Source of the DNA: Cycas panzhihuaensis
Taxonomy: Eukaryota; Cycadophyta
Length of the DNA: 64,000 nucleotides
Assembly (NCBI GenBank): GCA_023213395.1
Contig: CM041465.1
Span: 117,125,741-117,189,740, forward strand
Direction: 5' to 3'
Part shown: piece after piece, positions 23,397-34,320 of the stretch
Layout: each line of letters opens with the position of its first letter
Numbering within the stretch: position 1 is the stretch's first letter
Made by a program: the position numbers and the translations under genes
Notes under the pieces: model-generated
Database searches by the model: none
What the model saw: only the letters and a program-made list of their open reading frames with translations
Told to the model about the DNA's origin: nothing

Positions 23397-23868
23397 TTTG
23401 AATAGTTTTGAAACCAACTTGGACTTAAGGCCTCCATCTCTGACTGATTGAAGGAGATGACAATAGGACCATCATACTCTGTCTCATTTGTGAAAACCCC
23501 TTATGGGCACAAAAGGATAAGAGTAAGTCTCTACTCTATCCCATTAATAAAAACCCCTTGTGGGTACGAAAGGATAATGGTTGTATTATTTTAGAAAATC
23601 AGAACCTGTGAAAACCTAAAAGGGCATGGCAGATGACCAAATAGTATATGGAGACTCAGTAGATTTTAGCTATAAAATTCATTGCATTAATTGGCTATCT
23701 GTCTTCATTTAAAGAGCCGCCTGAGTGAGGTTAGTAGATTAGAAAAATTGTGGGTTTTCTTCCCCATGAGGATTTTCCACAAAAGTATCATAGTAGTTTG
23801 CTTTATAAGAGGCTCAAATGAAGACCTCATAAGATAGAATAAAATATGATGAAATGACCTTCTACCAT
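23397..23868 (+). mobile_element. C2 3' untranslated region
   Basis: Between RNase H and polypurine tract. Contains two near-repeated stretches (AAACCCCTTATGGGCAC and AAACCCCTTGTGGGTAC, near 23494 and 23551), also seen in other copia 3' regions. No coding signal. Confidence 0.7.
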
Positions 23869-23880
23869 TAAGGGGGAGAT
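23869..23880 (+). promoter_or_regulatory. C2 polypurine tract
   Basis: TAAGGGGGAGAT immediately before the 3' LTR start TGAAAAGG. Confidence 0.9.
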
Positions 23881-24178
23881 TGAAAAGGTTTAATGTCACA
23901 AGGTCATTACATTAGTTGATTATTTCTAAAAAGAGTCTTAAGTGAGCTTTAAATTAGATCACTTAAGTGAAATGCACTTTTATATGCATCATGTATAATT
24001 TCATTTCACCTAATTCTAATGCTCCCTCTCTTAATATAAAAGTAAAAGCTCAATGGAAGAGGCTCATTCTTACCTCCCCATTTTGTGAGAGCTACTTTCT
24101 TTCTCTTAAGTCTCTCTTGCTCCCATATTTTCCTTTGTGTTTATTACATGGAGATGAAGGATAAATCCACTCTTTTCA
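23881..24178 (+). mobile_element. C2 3' LTR
   Basis: 298 bp, TGAAAAGGTTTAATGTCACA to CCACTCTTTTCA, followed by the target copy CAGGT (24179-24183). Confidence 0.95.
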
Positions 24179-24183
24179 CAGGT

Positions 24184-24690
24184 GCATGAGGGACTATGCA
24201 TCATGATGATTTATTTAATTGTTATATAGTTTTTGTTGTTAGATTGCTTGGGTGATACCTATGCTTCCTTGCTTGCAGGACCACACTTATAGTAGGTACA
24301 TACGACCACCATATGTATAGGTGATAAGCATGTATGGGGCTAAGAGAGGGAGGACCATATATGTCTATTGAAGGAGCATAATGGATACGTAAAGGAAGTG
24401 ACAACAAGGAGTAAGTATAGATACTCAAGCACAAAGCCCTAGTTGGGGTGCGTTTCTAAGATCTAGAGCGATGGAAGTTTACACACCTAGTTAGGAAGAG
24501 AGGTTTCTCTCGGGAAGGAAATAAAAAGATACTATAGAAGATATGGGATAATAGAGGTGGGAGGCCACCCTGAACCATCATTTCACCTCTAGTTAGAGGG
24601 AATGGGGATGCACTTAAAGTGGTAGTTTAGGCTTGTTTCAGAGCGAAAGTGAAGAAGGGGTGTGCCTAGTCTACTCTAGAGTAGGGAAGG
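24184..24690 (-). mobile_element. G1 spacer between integrase and the C2 insertion
   Basis: Continues 16154 after removal of C2. The stretch 24590-24640 (GTGGTAGTTTAGGCTTGTTTC) matches the same spot in G2 (31760-31790). No open frame of note. Confidence 0.65.
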
Positions 24691-25990
24691 TCACATATAG
24701 AATTTATTTAGGAATTTATCATTGATAGTCTTTTTAAGCTCGAGACCCTCTAGAGTTGCGATCCTACAGGCACCATTGTTGAGACTTTCAAGAATGACGA
24801 AAGGACCAACCCATTTAGGTTTGAATTTAGATAGGCGATCATGGAGATACTCTAACTCGAGGATGTGGTCCTCGGGATGCAAAGGGTAATGGTGAAGGCA
24901 TTTGTCATACGTTCTTCATGCCCTAGGTTTGAAGGTAAGATTTACTTGATATACAGTCAAACATCTCTCGTTTAAGACTTCAAGGTCTAAGAGTCAGGCA
25001 TGGCAGTAGGACTCTTTGTTGATAAGACCTTGAAGGAAAATATGTAAGGAAGGAATTTCAACTTTCAAAGGGAGGACCGACTTAGTTCCATACACAAGGG
25101 AGAACGGGGTCATCCCTATGGTTGTGTAGATAGAAGTACAGTATGCCCATAAGATAGAAGGAAGCTAAAGGTGCCAATCTTTTTTAGATTGAGCGTCAAT
25201 TTTCTTTAGGATATTTATGAGAGTTTTATTAAAAGATTTGATTTGGCCATTGGCCTGAGGGTAATAAGGAGAGGAGGTCTTGTGAGATATCCTAAATTTC
25301 CCGTAAAGCTCATCCATTTCCTTATTATAGAAGGGAGTTCCATTATCTGTGATCAAGACATCAGGAACCTTAAATCGATAGATAATATGTTGGTAGATGA
25401 AAGTAGTTATCGTCTTACCAAAAGTGGAGGACAAAGGGACCACTTCGGCCCATTTAGTAAAGTACTCTATTATAGTTAAGATAAACTTGTGCTACAATGA
25501 AGAAGGAGGGGTTATGGCCTTAGTGAGGTCTAATACCCATTAGGAGAAAGACCATGGAGAGATAATAGGGTATAGGGCCTCAAAAGGTGAATAGATGATG
25601 TTGGCATACTCCTGACACCTACAATACCGTAAGGCATAGGTATGGGCATCCTTGAAAAGGGATGGTCAATAGTAACCCATACGAAGGATCCTCTAGTTAT
25701 GGATTGGCCTCCAAAGTGTCCCTCACGAAAGTCTTTATGGCACTCATAAATAATCTAGTTTGCTTCATTAGGATTGACGTAATGAAGGAGGACCCCATCA
25801 AAGGATCTTTTATAGAACACCCCTTCCATGAGGAAGTACTGCCTAGCAGTATCCCTAATACATGATCTTACCTTGTCACTAGCACCAGAATGATACTATT
25901 ATTTAGTGAGGTATTGTACAATATTCCCATATCATTCACTATCATTTAATGGATGGGAGAACGTTTCTTGAATGGAAAGGATAGGCTCGT
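24691..25990 (-). pseudogene. G1 integrase (decayed)
   Basis: Read on the minus strand. A frame with TIIEYFTKWAEVVPL near 25460 leads into the open frame 25443-25165: LITDNGTPFYNK keeps the second catalytic Asp. The third site reads NGQIKSFNKTL, with Lys where Glu is expected (a G-to-A change), so catalysis is lost. The C-terminal part 24882-24691 (KFKPKWVGPFVILESL) is the usual non-chromovirus integrase tail, without chromodomain. N-terminal zinc-finger remnants lie toward 25990. Confidence 0.87.
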
Positions 25991-27464
25991 CCTATAGGGA
26001 ATCATCAATAGGTATGTACAAAGAGTTAGGGATAGGGGCATCATCCAATTATTTAGTAACCACCATCCCCTTCTTCAATTTCTTATTAACAATTTAAAGA
26101 TCAAATTCTTAAAGGAGGACGACCTACTTACCAGTCTTACCTATCAAGTTAGATCGGGTTAAGAGGTATCTCAAGGGATCAGATTGAATGATCACTCGAG
26201 TAGTATTACCAAGTAAGTAATGCTTGAATTTCTCGGTGGTATGTACCAAGGTAAGGTATTCCCTCTTAGTAGTGGAGTAGTTGAGCTTAGCAACAACTAG
26301 GCTACGACTGATAAAGTATATAGCCCTCTCAGTTCCTAAGTCATCCTCTTGGGTGAGCATAGCCCTTAAGGATTCGTCATTAGTTGAGGTATAAAGGATG
26401 AAAAGTCAATCGAAGAGAGGAGGTGCCAAGGTTGGGGTAGAAGACAAGGCTCTTTTGAGTTCTTCAAAAGCTTCTTGGGCCTTTAGAGACCAAATGAATG
26501 GGGCCCCTTTCTTCAATAAGTTAGTGAGGGGTTTCACATTTATGGTGAAGTTCACCAAGAAACGTTTGAGGAAACTTAGTCTATCCAAGAATGACTTGAT
26601 CTGTCGTTGAGTCTTAGGAGGAGGCATATCAAAGATGGCCTTGACTTTGTCAGGATCAATTTAAATTCCTTATTTCAAAATAAGGAAATTGAGGAGTTTG
26701 CCAGTTGTCACAACAAACACATATTTAAGAGGCTTTAGGCTTACATGATATTTGTGACACCAAGTAAAGATGGCTCATAAATCGCTAGGATGGTGGGCCC
26801 TTATGCGTGAAAGACCCATCATGTCATCTATGAAAACCTCAAGGGTTTTGTTAATGAGGTCATGCAAGACAAATTGCATTACCTTCTAGTAAGTAGTGCT
26901 TACATTCTTGAGTTTAAAAGGCATCATTTTGTAAGTGAAGGTGCCCTAAGGAGTGGTGAAGGTTGTTTTGTGATGGTCTTTAAGAGAGATTTAGATTTGG
27001 TTATATCCAGAGAAGTCATCTATCAAGGACATGACTTTGAATCCAGTGGTTCAATCAATGATTTGATCGATGAAGGGTAGAGGAAAGTTATCTTTAAGAC
27101 ATGCATTATTAATGTCGTAGAAATCAACACATAACCAAATCGTCCTGTTCTTTTTAGCAACACGAATGATATTAGAGACCCACTTAGGGTAGTCAATGGA
27201 GGTGGTTAACCCTACATTTAGGAGTTTCTCAACTTCCATTTTCATGGCAACTAAAACTTTAGGATGAAGAGGGCACTATTTTTACCAAATAGGGCAAGTG
27301 CTTAGAATGGTAGTAAGGTTGTGGGTGACAATAGAAGGGTCTATTCTCTTCATGTCAGTATAATCCCATGTGAAAACATCACAAAACTCCTAAAAAATAA
27401 GGGTGTATTCCTTCATTTCTTCTGGGTAACATTTCACTCCTACCTTGATGACCTTATCGGGAGC
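25991..27464 (-). pseudogene. G1 reverse transcriptase and RNase H (decayed)
   Basis: The frame starts at the solo-LTR junction (27464). RT blocks: MKMEVEKLLNVGL near 27240, YPKWVSNIIRVAKKN near 27190, VDFYDINNAC near 27130, DNFPLPFIDQIID near 27080, polymerase motif FIDD at 26823-26834, and connection block FLDRLSFLKRFL near 26580. RNase H follows: AIYFISRSLVVAKLNYSTTKREYLTLV near 26300 and VIIQSDPLRYLL near 26180. Stops interrupt RT several times. Reads straight on from 41628 when the solo LTR and one target copy are removed. Confidence 0.9.
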
Positions 27465-27798
27465 TATTTCCCAGCTATCAGGAATAGATATGGATAGGTC
27501 AACTCAGGTAAGCATAGGTATGCTTCTTCCTTTTCACCTTTATTGTTTCTTTGGAAAGGTAGATAGAAGCATTGCCTCATTGCATGATTGACTACCACAT
27601 TTGAGTGATCACCTTGCATCTATTGCTTGATCATGCTGCTTTTCATACTTTTAGCCTATGACAACCAGCGGAACCTATCTTTCCACAAGGTAGGCATCCC
27701 CATGGCACTCTATGACCCTCTGCGCCACCTTCACGTCACCTCATGCCTCACTAAACTTGTATGACCTGCTCATACCCATGATCTTGTGGACGCGCTGC
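27465..27798 (+). mobile_element. Solo LTR of the G1 family, left piece
   Basis: Starts TATTTCCCAGCTATCAGGAA. This matches the sense start of the G1 LTR (reverse complement of 48611 leftward: TATTTCCAGGCTATTGGGAA). Further matches are CTCAGGTAAGCATAGGTATG, TTTTAGCCTATGAC and CCCCATGGCA. It lies in the opposite orientation to G1. The flank GGAGC (27460-27464) pairs with AGAGT (41623-41627), two transitions apart. The LTR is cut here by G2. Confidence 0.8.
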
Positions 27799-30322
27799 TA
27801 CGGGATAACCGCCTGACTGATAGGCGCGGGGGAGAGATGGTGACGAAACGGTAGGAAGTGGAACCTACAAGGCAAGCAACTACCACGCAGAGCGCCTGCA
27901 CGGAGCGAGTTCGGGATCTGCAATGGAGTATGGCTACTACTGGGTGACCCTTCACCACCTTGAGCGAAGGGAGAAGATACGTAGGACGAACCCGGGTTGA
28001 CCTGGGAGTAGGCCCCTCCCACCCTTGGGTGGCCAGAAGGGAGAGAGAAAGAACCTAACAAGGATAGGCCAAGAACAATCCTATGCAATCTAACCGGATA
28101 TACGAGCGATGCGGGAAGCAAGGCGCTCGCGCGGCTAAGGAAGAGGGAGGAAGGGTAAGAGAGAAGAAGACTCCTACAACCTTCCCTACGAATAACAAAA
28201 GTACATGCAACAAGGCAAACAAATCGCAAACCAATACAAAAAGGCAATTTTCCCTTTAATCTTTCGATGTTCTAATTACTAGGAAAAGAATAAAAGAAGG
28301 AAAAAAGACCAGGGGTAGCGAAGGGGAACGGAGCGTGCACCGGGCCAAGGCGTGAGAGATGGCGAGCCTTCAGAGGAGCACCCAACCACTCGCCGTCAGA
28401 CGGATGTGAGATGTAGGCAAGCGAAAAGGGGCTTCCTTACCTTCCCAGAAAAATAAATGCGATAATCAAGGAAGGAAAGAAACGCTAATTAACAAATGAG
28501 ATAGCATAAAATATGACACATGCAAGGGACGCTTCTGGGTGGAAGGGGCACGGCAACGCTCTCCGCGTCCCGAGTACCAGAAGCAACAAAGGTCTCCCTC
28601 CGCCGAGGGGAGACACCTATATGCAACACAAAGATCTAGCAATATATGTCTAACAACATAAACGAGTCTAAATGTACATGCATCGGTGTTAGTCCAATAA
28701 GGAAAATATCAAAGAAGAACGATCCAAATGAAAGGAAACAACAAGGTAAGCCTCGAGTGGCCTACCGCATAAATGGTGCCCAAACCTCTCCCAAGAGCCA
28801 CGGGCAGCGAGGAGAAAGTCAAGACTCAAGGCTGGAAAACACCGCAAGAAGGGGCAAGAAAGACCCAAAGACACCCACGGGAACCGGATGCTACGGGAGC
28901 AAACCGCAACCTGGGGAGCAAAGGTGGAGCAGAACCCGCGTTTGGGGCCTATGGATGGCACCCAAACTGAATAAAGGATCCCAAATCACCGCAACTTGTG
29001 ATGTGGTTTGGGCAACCAAGGGAGCCTTCAACCCTTGTTTGCAAGCCAAGGGTAGCAGAGGCGAGAGGGAGGCTTTGGAGGGCTTTGAGCCGCTTGGGAG
29101 CGTGGAAGGTGGTGCGAATCCACCCAGCTCCCCGTCCAAAGCCTATGCAACCTCAACGCCACGCTCGACAAAGAACGCAGTAAGAAGCGAGGAGAGTGGT
29201 ATGTTAGCCTCAAGAGGGAGGAAAACCAACTCTCAAGCAACGAATGAAAACAAATAAGTCAAGTGTAGATATCACCAAAACAAATACAAAGTGAAGAGTA
29301 CCGGAAAGGGAGGCAAGGATTTGCTCCACCAAAGGCACAAGAAGGGCCGGAACAAGCAGAGACTGAATAGAGCGGTGCTGGGGCCTGCTATGGAGGTGGA
29401 ACGGGAAACACACGCAAACGGGAGCTCGTGGGATCGCCTGGGTAGAAAACAGCAGAAACCGCTTCAAAGGAGCCCTCTCCAAGGCTTGAGGGCCGAGAGA
29501 ATGTCTCAAGCCAAAGGAGAGTCAAGGCAGATGAAGAGTGCAGTCCGGTTGTTGCAGCAAATGCCAGAAGAGAGCAGAGCAGAGAGTGTTCCTCTTGAGA
29601 GTCAATCCAAAAGTGAGCCAAAAGATCCTTGAAAACGAGCCAAAAGATGTTTAAGTACTAAAGCAAAACCCTAAAGTACGCGAATAGGGCACTACCGGGA
29701 GGGAGAAAAGGCGAACCACGTGGCGCTTCGCAATAAATGCGAAATTGCTACATGGATTTTAAAAACAACAGAGACAACAGATCATGAAACTTTAGCAGAC
29801 TGCTGAATATTCCAAATGATGCTGAAAATTCCGGCGATCATGAAGATCACTACAGATGCCAAGATTACGGCAGATGCACCAGAGACCTGAATGGGGCCCA
29901 CCAACCGGTCCAGCCGGGGCAAAGCAATGAAAAGGCTAAAGGACAACTAAAACACCCACCCGGGAGCAACAAGCCAAGAAACGGGCCCACGAGAGCAGAA
30001 ATGGGACCCCAAATGAGGTGGCAAGCTAACCAAGCGACGATGAGACATCACACGGGTGGAGGTGGCGCAAACCCGGTGGATCCAGGAGAGAGGAGGGCAG
30101 ATGCGGGAATATGTCTGGTCAAGGTGCCACACTCGCTAAGAGTGTGCCCCTATAGTCGTCATAGGCTAAACATAGGTGTGGATGACGACCGTGCCACCCA
30201 CAAAGTCATACGCATGCAAATATGTAAGGCATAATCAAGACATAAAAGTGCTGATAATGCCAGTGACATACCTGCACTTACCTGAGTCGGTGATTCCGTA
30301 TCCATTCCTAAGGCCGGAAACA
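27799..30322 (-). mobile_element. G2 3' LTR (left copy)
   Basis: 2,524 bp, from TACGGGATAACC to AGGCCGGAAACA on the plus strand. Nearly colinear with 36696-39208 (2,513 bp). Differences are clustered small indels and substitutions in G+C-rich spots between long identical stretches. The plus-strand open frame 28646-29257 (203 codons) is antisense to the LTR and broken in the partner, so it is not called a gene. Confidence 0.9.
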
Positions 30323-30689
30323 TCGCCTCGGCGCAGAGCCTCGCCGCCTAAGCTCGATGGCGATGGCGATCTTGGCAACACAACCGTCAAGAGCACATGT
30401 GTATATAGATATATCAATCAAGATCGATCAAGAGGCAAGGGTGCCATGAGTGTCGTGGCGAACGCTGGATACGAAGCGGTGGAGACACCATAGGGCCTTT
30501 ATGAGCCACCGAAACCGATCGAGAAAGAGACAGTAGGGGCCGCCCACCACAATGAATGCAAAGGAGCATGCAGACCACATGGGGAACAAATGGTGGGTAC
30601 CATAGTTTTACCTCGTTAGCAACCCGATTTCGGGAGGTGCGGCAGATCGCGGCGGAGGCGACCAACTACCGAGGCTTGGGCGGCAGGAA

Positions 30690-31110
30690 GGCCAAGCAAG
30701 ACTCGGGGACTAAAGAGGGCAAGACGAAGGCAGCGCTCAAGGATGAGGCGAACAAGGCTATCTCGCCTCGGCATTGAGAGCCCGAGGATATGCCGGATAT
30801 CAACGAAGAGAAACGCCGAGGGATCCGGCAGAAGCAAGAGTCCTCAAGTGAGGGCATCGCACCCTGAGACTGGGTGAGATGAGACACCACAACTTGAGAG
30901 TCGCAGAGCAAAACAATGGGTCCGCGATGGAAACGAGGGCATCGGTAAGGGCTTCGAGGACAGCTGTATACTCGGCTTCGTTGTTGGTTGCCCCCGGGAG
31001 GAAGATCCCCGAGCGGAGGAGATCATAACTGGAAGGGTCATGAGAATCCACGCAATGGTGAACCAGGGTTACCGCGGCTTCCGGCCCGCTTCGGTAAAGA
31101 TGTAGATAGA
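30690..31110 (-). pseudogene. G2 second RNase H domain (aRNH-like)
   Basis: Minus-strand frames show GIFLPGATNNEAEYTAVLEAL near 30990, matching the KATNNEVEY region of the G1 domain, then in another frame LCDSQVVVSHLTQ near 30900 and VDIRHI near 30790. One frameshift between the first two segments (near 30925) and others upstream break the frame. It sits between integrase and the 3' LTR, as in G1, so the position is a family trait and not an accident of one copy. Confidence 0.68.
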
Positions 31111-31800
31111 CATAGGTGACACAAAATCCAAGCAGATGATCAGTGATGAAGGCAACACTTAGAAAATGTATAACATGTGGTCAGTCAAGGGTAGGAGGAC
31201 CTAGCAATGAGGTAACCTGTAGGGCCATAGCGGATGAACATGGATGGATAGTTTGGCGGGAGAAAGCACGGGCCTGTGGGGTCATATATAGGACCATATG
31301 ATTGTACCCCCCCTGCAAGGACACCGGCTTCCCAGGATGTATGATGACATGATTTTGATATGTATACGTGCATGGGGTGAGTGTTATGTTGTGTAGTAGG
31401 TGATTCATGTTATGAACATTTTATAGTATGATGCACACGTTTCCTTCCATGTATAACCACACACCTAACAGGGGCACACACCATCGCCGTGAGCGGGACG
31501 ACATGGAGGTGTGAGGTTAGGAAGCAGGACGGCATACATGTCTGCAGGAGAGCATAACGGGATATGCGAAGGAAACGCCAGACAGGAAAGAGGGGCAACA
31601 ATGCCCCCAAGCGTCCTCCCGGTTGGGAGATGCCCAAGCGAGAGGACCAAGGTTCCCAAGAGGATACGAGAACGCGGGTTCCGCGGACGGAACCGTAGAG
31701 ACAAAGCGGGTCCATCTTAAATAGCCATTCTACACGCTACCGGAAGAATGGGGACAACCTAAGATGGTAGTTTAGGCTCGTTTCGGAGCAGGGCGAGGGG
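31111..31800 (-). mobile_element. G2 spacer between integrase and second RNase H
   Basis: About 0.7 kb where G1 (without C2) has some 4 kb. It aligns in patches with 15830-16150 and 24184-24640 of G1 (for example CCTGCAAGGA near 31312 and 15896). The antisense ORF of G1 is missing here. No gene seen. Confidence 0.6.
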
Positions 31801-32997
31801 ATCGCCGAAGGGTCAAGCGTAAAACTTCTTAAGGAACATCCCATTAATCCGCTTTCTCAAATTCGAGCCCTCCGTGGTGGCTATCCTATAGGCACCATTA
31901 TCGAGAGATTCGATAATGACAAAGGACCGACCCACCGGGTTGGAATTTGGTCAAACGGTCATGGAGATATTCGAGCTTGAGGACATAGTCCCGTGAAACA
32001 AAGGGCGGGAACGCAGGTGTTTATCGTGGGCCCTTTGTGAACGGGCTTTGGATGCTAGGTTAGCCTGGTAAGCGGCTAAGCTGCCTCTCATCCAAAGCTT
32101 CGAGGTCCAAAGGCGTGCACGGATCGACTCATCGTCGATGAAACCTCAAGGGAGACTCGCAGGAAGGAATCTCCACCTCCAATGGGAGTACCGCCTCGAT
32201 CCGTGAGACTGTGGAGAACGGTCATTCCGTGGCGGAGCAGACGGAATCTGATAAGCCCATAAGGCGGAGGCGGTGAAGGTGCCAATCCCTTTGGGATTGA
32301 CCGAGTTTTCTTGAGAATGTTGATAAGAGTCTTGTTAAAAGACTCCACCGCCATTTGCCTGAGGGTAGTAAGGAGAGGAAGTCTTATGGGAGATTTTAAA
32401 CTTCTCGCAAAGCTCATCCACCTCCTTATTACAAAAGGGGGTTCCATTGTCGTGAATCGTGACGTCCCGAATCCGGGCGGCAAATGATGTGCTGATAGAT
32501 GAATGTGGCAATCGTTTTGCCGGGGGTAGTGATCAAAGGGATGGCCTCCGCCCATTTGGTGAAATACTCCGTGGCGCTCAAGATGAACTTGTGTCATGAC
32601 GACGAAGGCGGAAATAGCCCCGATGAGGTCTAATCCCCAGCGAAAGGCCATGGCGAAACAATAGGGTGCAAAGTCTCGAAGGCACATGGGAAATGTTGGC
32701 ATGCTCTTGACATCGCCGACATTTCAAAGACAAAGGCGTGCCTTTAAAAGAGATGGCCAAAAGTAGCCCATACGGAGGATCCTCCGAGCCATAGATCGCC
32801 CCAAAGTGACCCCACAAATGCCGTGGTGGCATTCGCGGCACCCATCGGCCGTCGGTGACGCAATGAGAAGGATCCCATCGGCGACCTCTTGTACAATACC
32901 TCATCCGCGAGGAGGTATTGTCGAGCAGAAGTCCGGATGCGAGATTTAACTTTGTTACTAGTGTCGGGGCGGTATTGCTGCATGTGAGATACCGCAC
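31801..32997 (-). pseudogene. G2 integrase (frameshifted)
   Basis: Pieces in different minus-strand frames: zinc-finger region near 32940-32700 (TSARQYLLADEVLYKRSPMG, then CRRCQEHANISH), core remnants near 32600-32400, and VESFNKTLINILKK near 32340, where the catalytic Glu lost in G1 is still present. The C-terminal region near 31850-31960 pairs with 24691-24880 of G1. Breaks are mostly one- or two-base indels, unlike the point-mutation stops of G1. Confidence 0.82.
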
Positions 32998-33066
32998 TAT
33001 GTCACCGCATTACCACTCATTGTCGGTGAGTGGATGGGGACGAACTCCCGGATCGCCGTGATAGAC

Positions 33067-33478
33067 TCATCGGGAGAGAGTCATCAACGGAGTATCAAAG
33101 GAGTTAGGGATAGGGGTGTCTGCAAGTTGCTCGGCCACTATCATGCCCTTCTTTGATTTCTGGTTAACGATAAGGAGATCAAATTCTTGGAGTAGGATAG
33201 CCCAACGACCACCACCCGTCAAGTCCGAACGAGTTAGTAAGTATCTCAAGGGATCTGATTGAATGATCACCTTGGTAGTATCACGAGCAAGTAATGCCGA
33301 AACGTCTTGGTCGCGGAGACCAAGGAGAGACATTCCTTCTCGGCAGGGAATAGTTAAATTCGGCAGCCACAAGGGTACGACTGATGAAGTATATAGCTCT
33401 CTCAGTTCCTGAGTCATCCTCCTGAGCGAGCATAGCGCCCAAGGACTCGTCGATCGAGAGGTATACAAAACGAAGGGC
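33067..33478 (-). pseudogene. G2 RNase H (frameshifted)
   Basis: The minus frame 33468-33067 contains VIIQSDPLRYLLTRSDLTGG near 33260, then GRWAILLQEFDLLIVNQKSKKGMIVAEQLAD, the end of the gypsy RNase H and the tether to integrase. The first part (AIYFISRTLVAA-like) is shifted to another frame near 33380. Follows RT directly as in G1. Confidence 0.83.
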
Positions 33479-34320
33479 CTATCGAATCGGGAGGCGCCAA
33501 CGTAGGAGCGGAAGCCAGGGCTTCCTTGAGTCCTTCGAAGGCCTTTTGGGTCTTGTCGGACTGTGCAAAGGAGCTCCCTTCTTCAACAGGTTCGTAAGGG
33601 GTTTAGCGCTCACAGCGAAGTCGGCTAAGAAGCGCCTGAGGAAACCGAGCCTGCCTAGAAACGACTTGATCCGCCGCTGAGTTCTAGGAGGCGATGTCGA
33701 GGATCGCCCGACTTTGTCAGGGACGATCAGAATTCCTTGTTTGGATACAAGGAACCCAAGGAGTTTACCCGGTGACGCAAACACACATTTGAGCGGATTA
33801 AGATCGACGTGATACTCGCGGCATCGTGAGAAGATGGCACGCAAGTCGGAAGGGTGATGGGCTCTCACGAGATAGACCCATCATATCGTCCATGAAGACC
33901 TCCAACGTGTCGTCGATGAGATCGTGGAAGATGAAGTGCATGGCTCTTTGATATGTAGCACTGCATTTTAAGGCCAAAGGGCACGCCTTGTAGGCGAAGG
34001 TACCCCAGGGAGTAGTGAAGGCCGTCTTATGGCGGTCTTGGGAAATCAATTTGGTTGTAGAGAAGCCAGTCCATTAAGGACATCACTTGAATCCGTGGTG
34101 CGATCAATGATTTGATCTAAGAAGGGTAGCGGGAAATTGTCCTTAGGACAAGCGTTGTTGATATCGCGGAAATCGACGCATATGCGGATTGCCCCGTTCT
34201 TTTTGGCAACGGGAACAATATTAGAGACCCACTTAGGGTAATCAATAGAAGTAACAAGCCCAGCCTCCAGAAGCTTTTCAACCTCCATCTTGACGGCGGC
34301 AGAGAGCTTCGGGTGAAGAG
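33479..34320 (-). pseudogene. G2 reverse transcriptase (frameshifted)
   Basis: The frame 34456-34046 gives VKMEVEKLLEAGLVTSIDYP, VAKKNGAIRICVDFRDINNA and DNFPLPFLDQIIDRTT. It shifts near 34060 and resumes at 34049-33798 with TTPWGTFAYKACPLALK and the polymerase motif FMDD at 33885-33896. The connection block FLGRLGFLRRFLADF is near 33660. Nearly all conserved positions survive and damage is by small indels. The N-terminal RT region before HPKLSAAVKMEV is missing because of a deletion that joins gag to RT. Confidence 0.88.

Larger units (their letters stand above)
16155..24178 (+). mobile_element. C2: complete-length Ty1/copia element, plus strand
   Basis: 8,024 bp with 298-bp LTRs at both ends, a tRNA-Met-like primer site, gag, PR, INT, RT and RNase H in copia order, a polypurine tract, and a perfect 5-bp target duplication CAGGT (16150-16154 and 24179-24183). 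The LTRs differ at about 25-28 of 298 positions by eye. Stops and frameshifts disable all domains. A 410-bp copy of its own RNase H region interrupts the protease. Confidence 0.95.

Noticed and set aside
28646-29257. 203-codon plus-strand open frame, the longest apparent frame outside pol and gag N-terminus
   Set aside because: It lies within the G2 left LTR, antisense to it. The same region of the other LTR (37617-38183) is broken into different frames, so it is not conserved even between sister copies.
29291-29632. 113-codon plus-strand basic frame
   Set aside because: Inside the G2 LTR, antisense, and broken in the partner LTR at 38173-38511.
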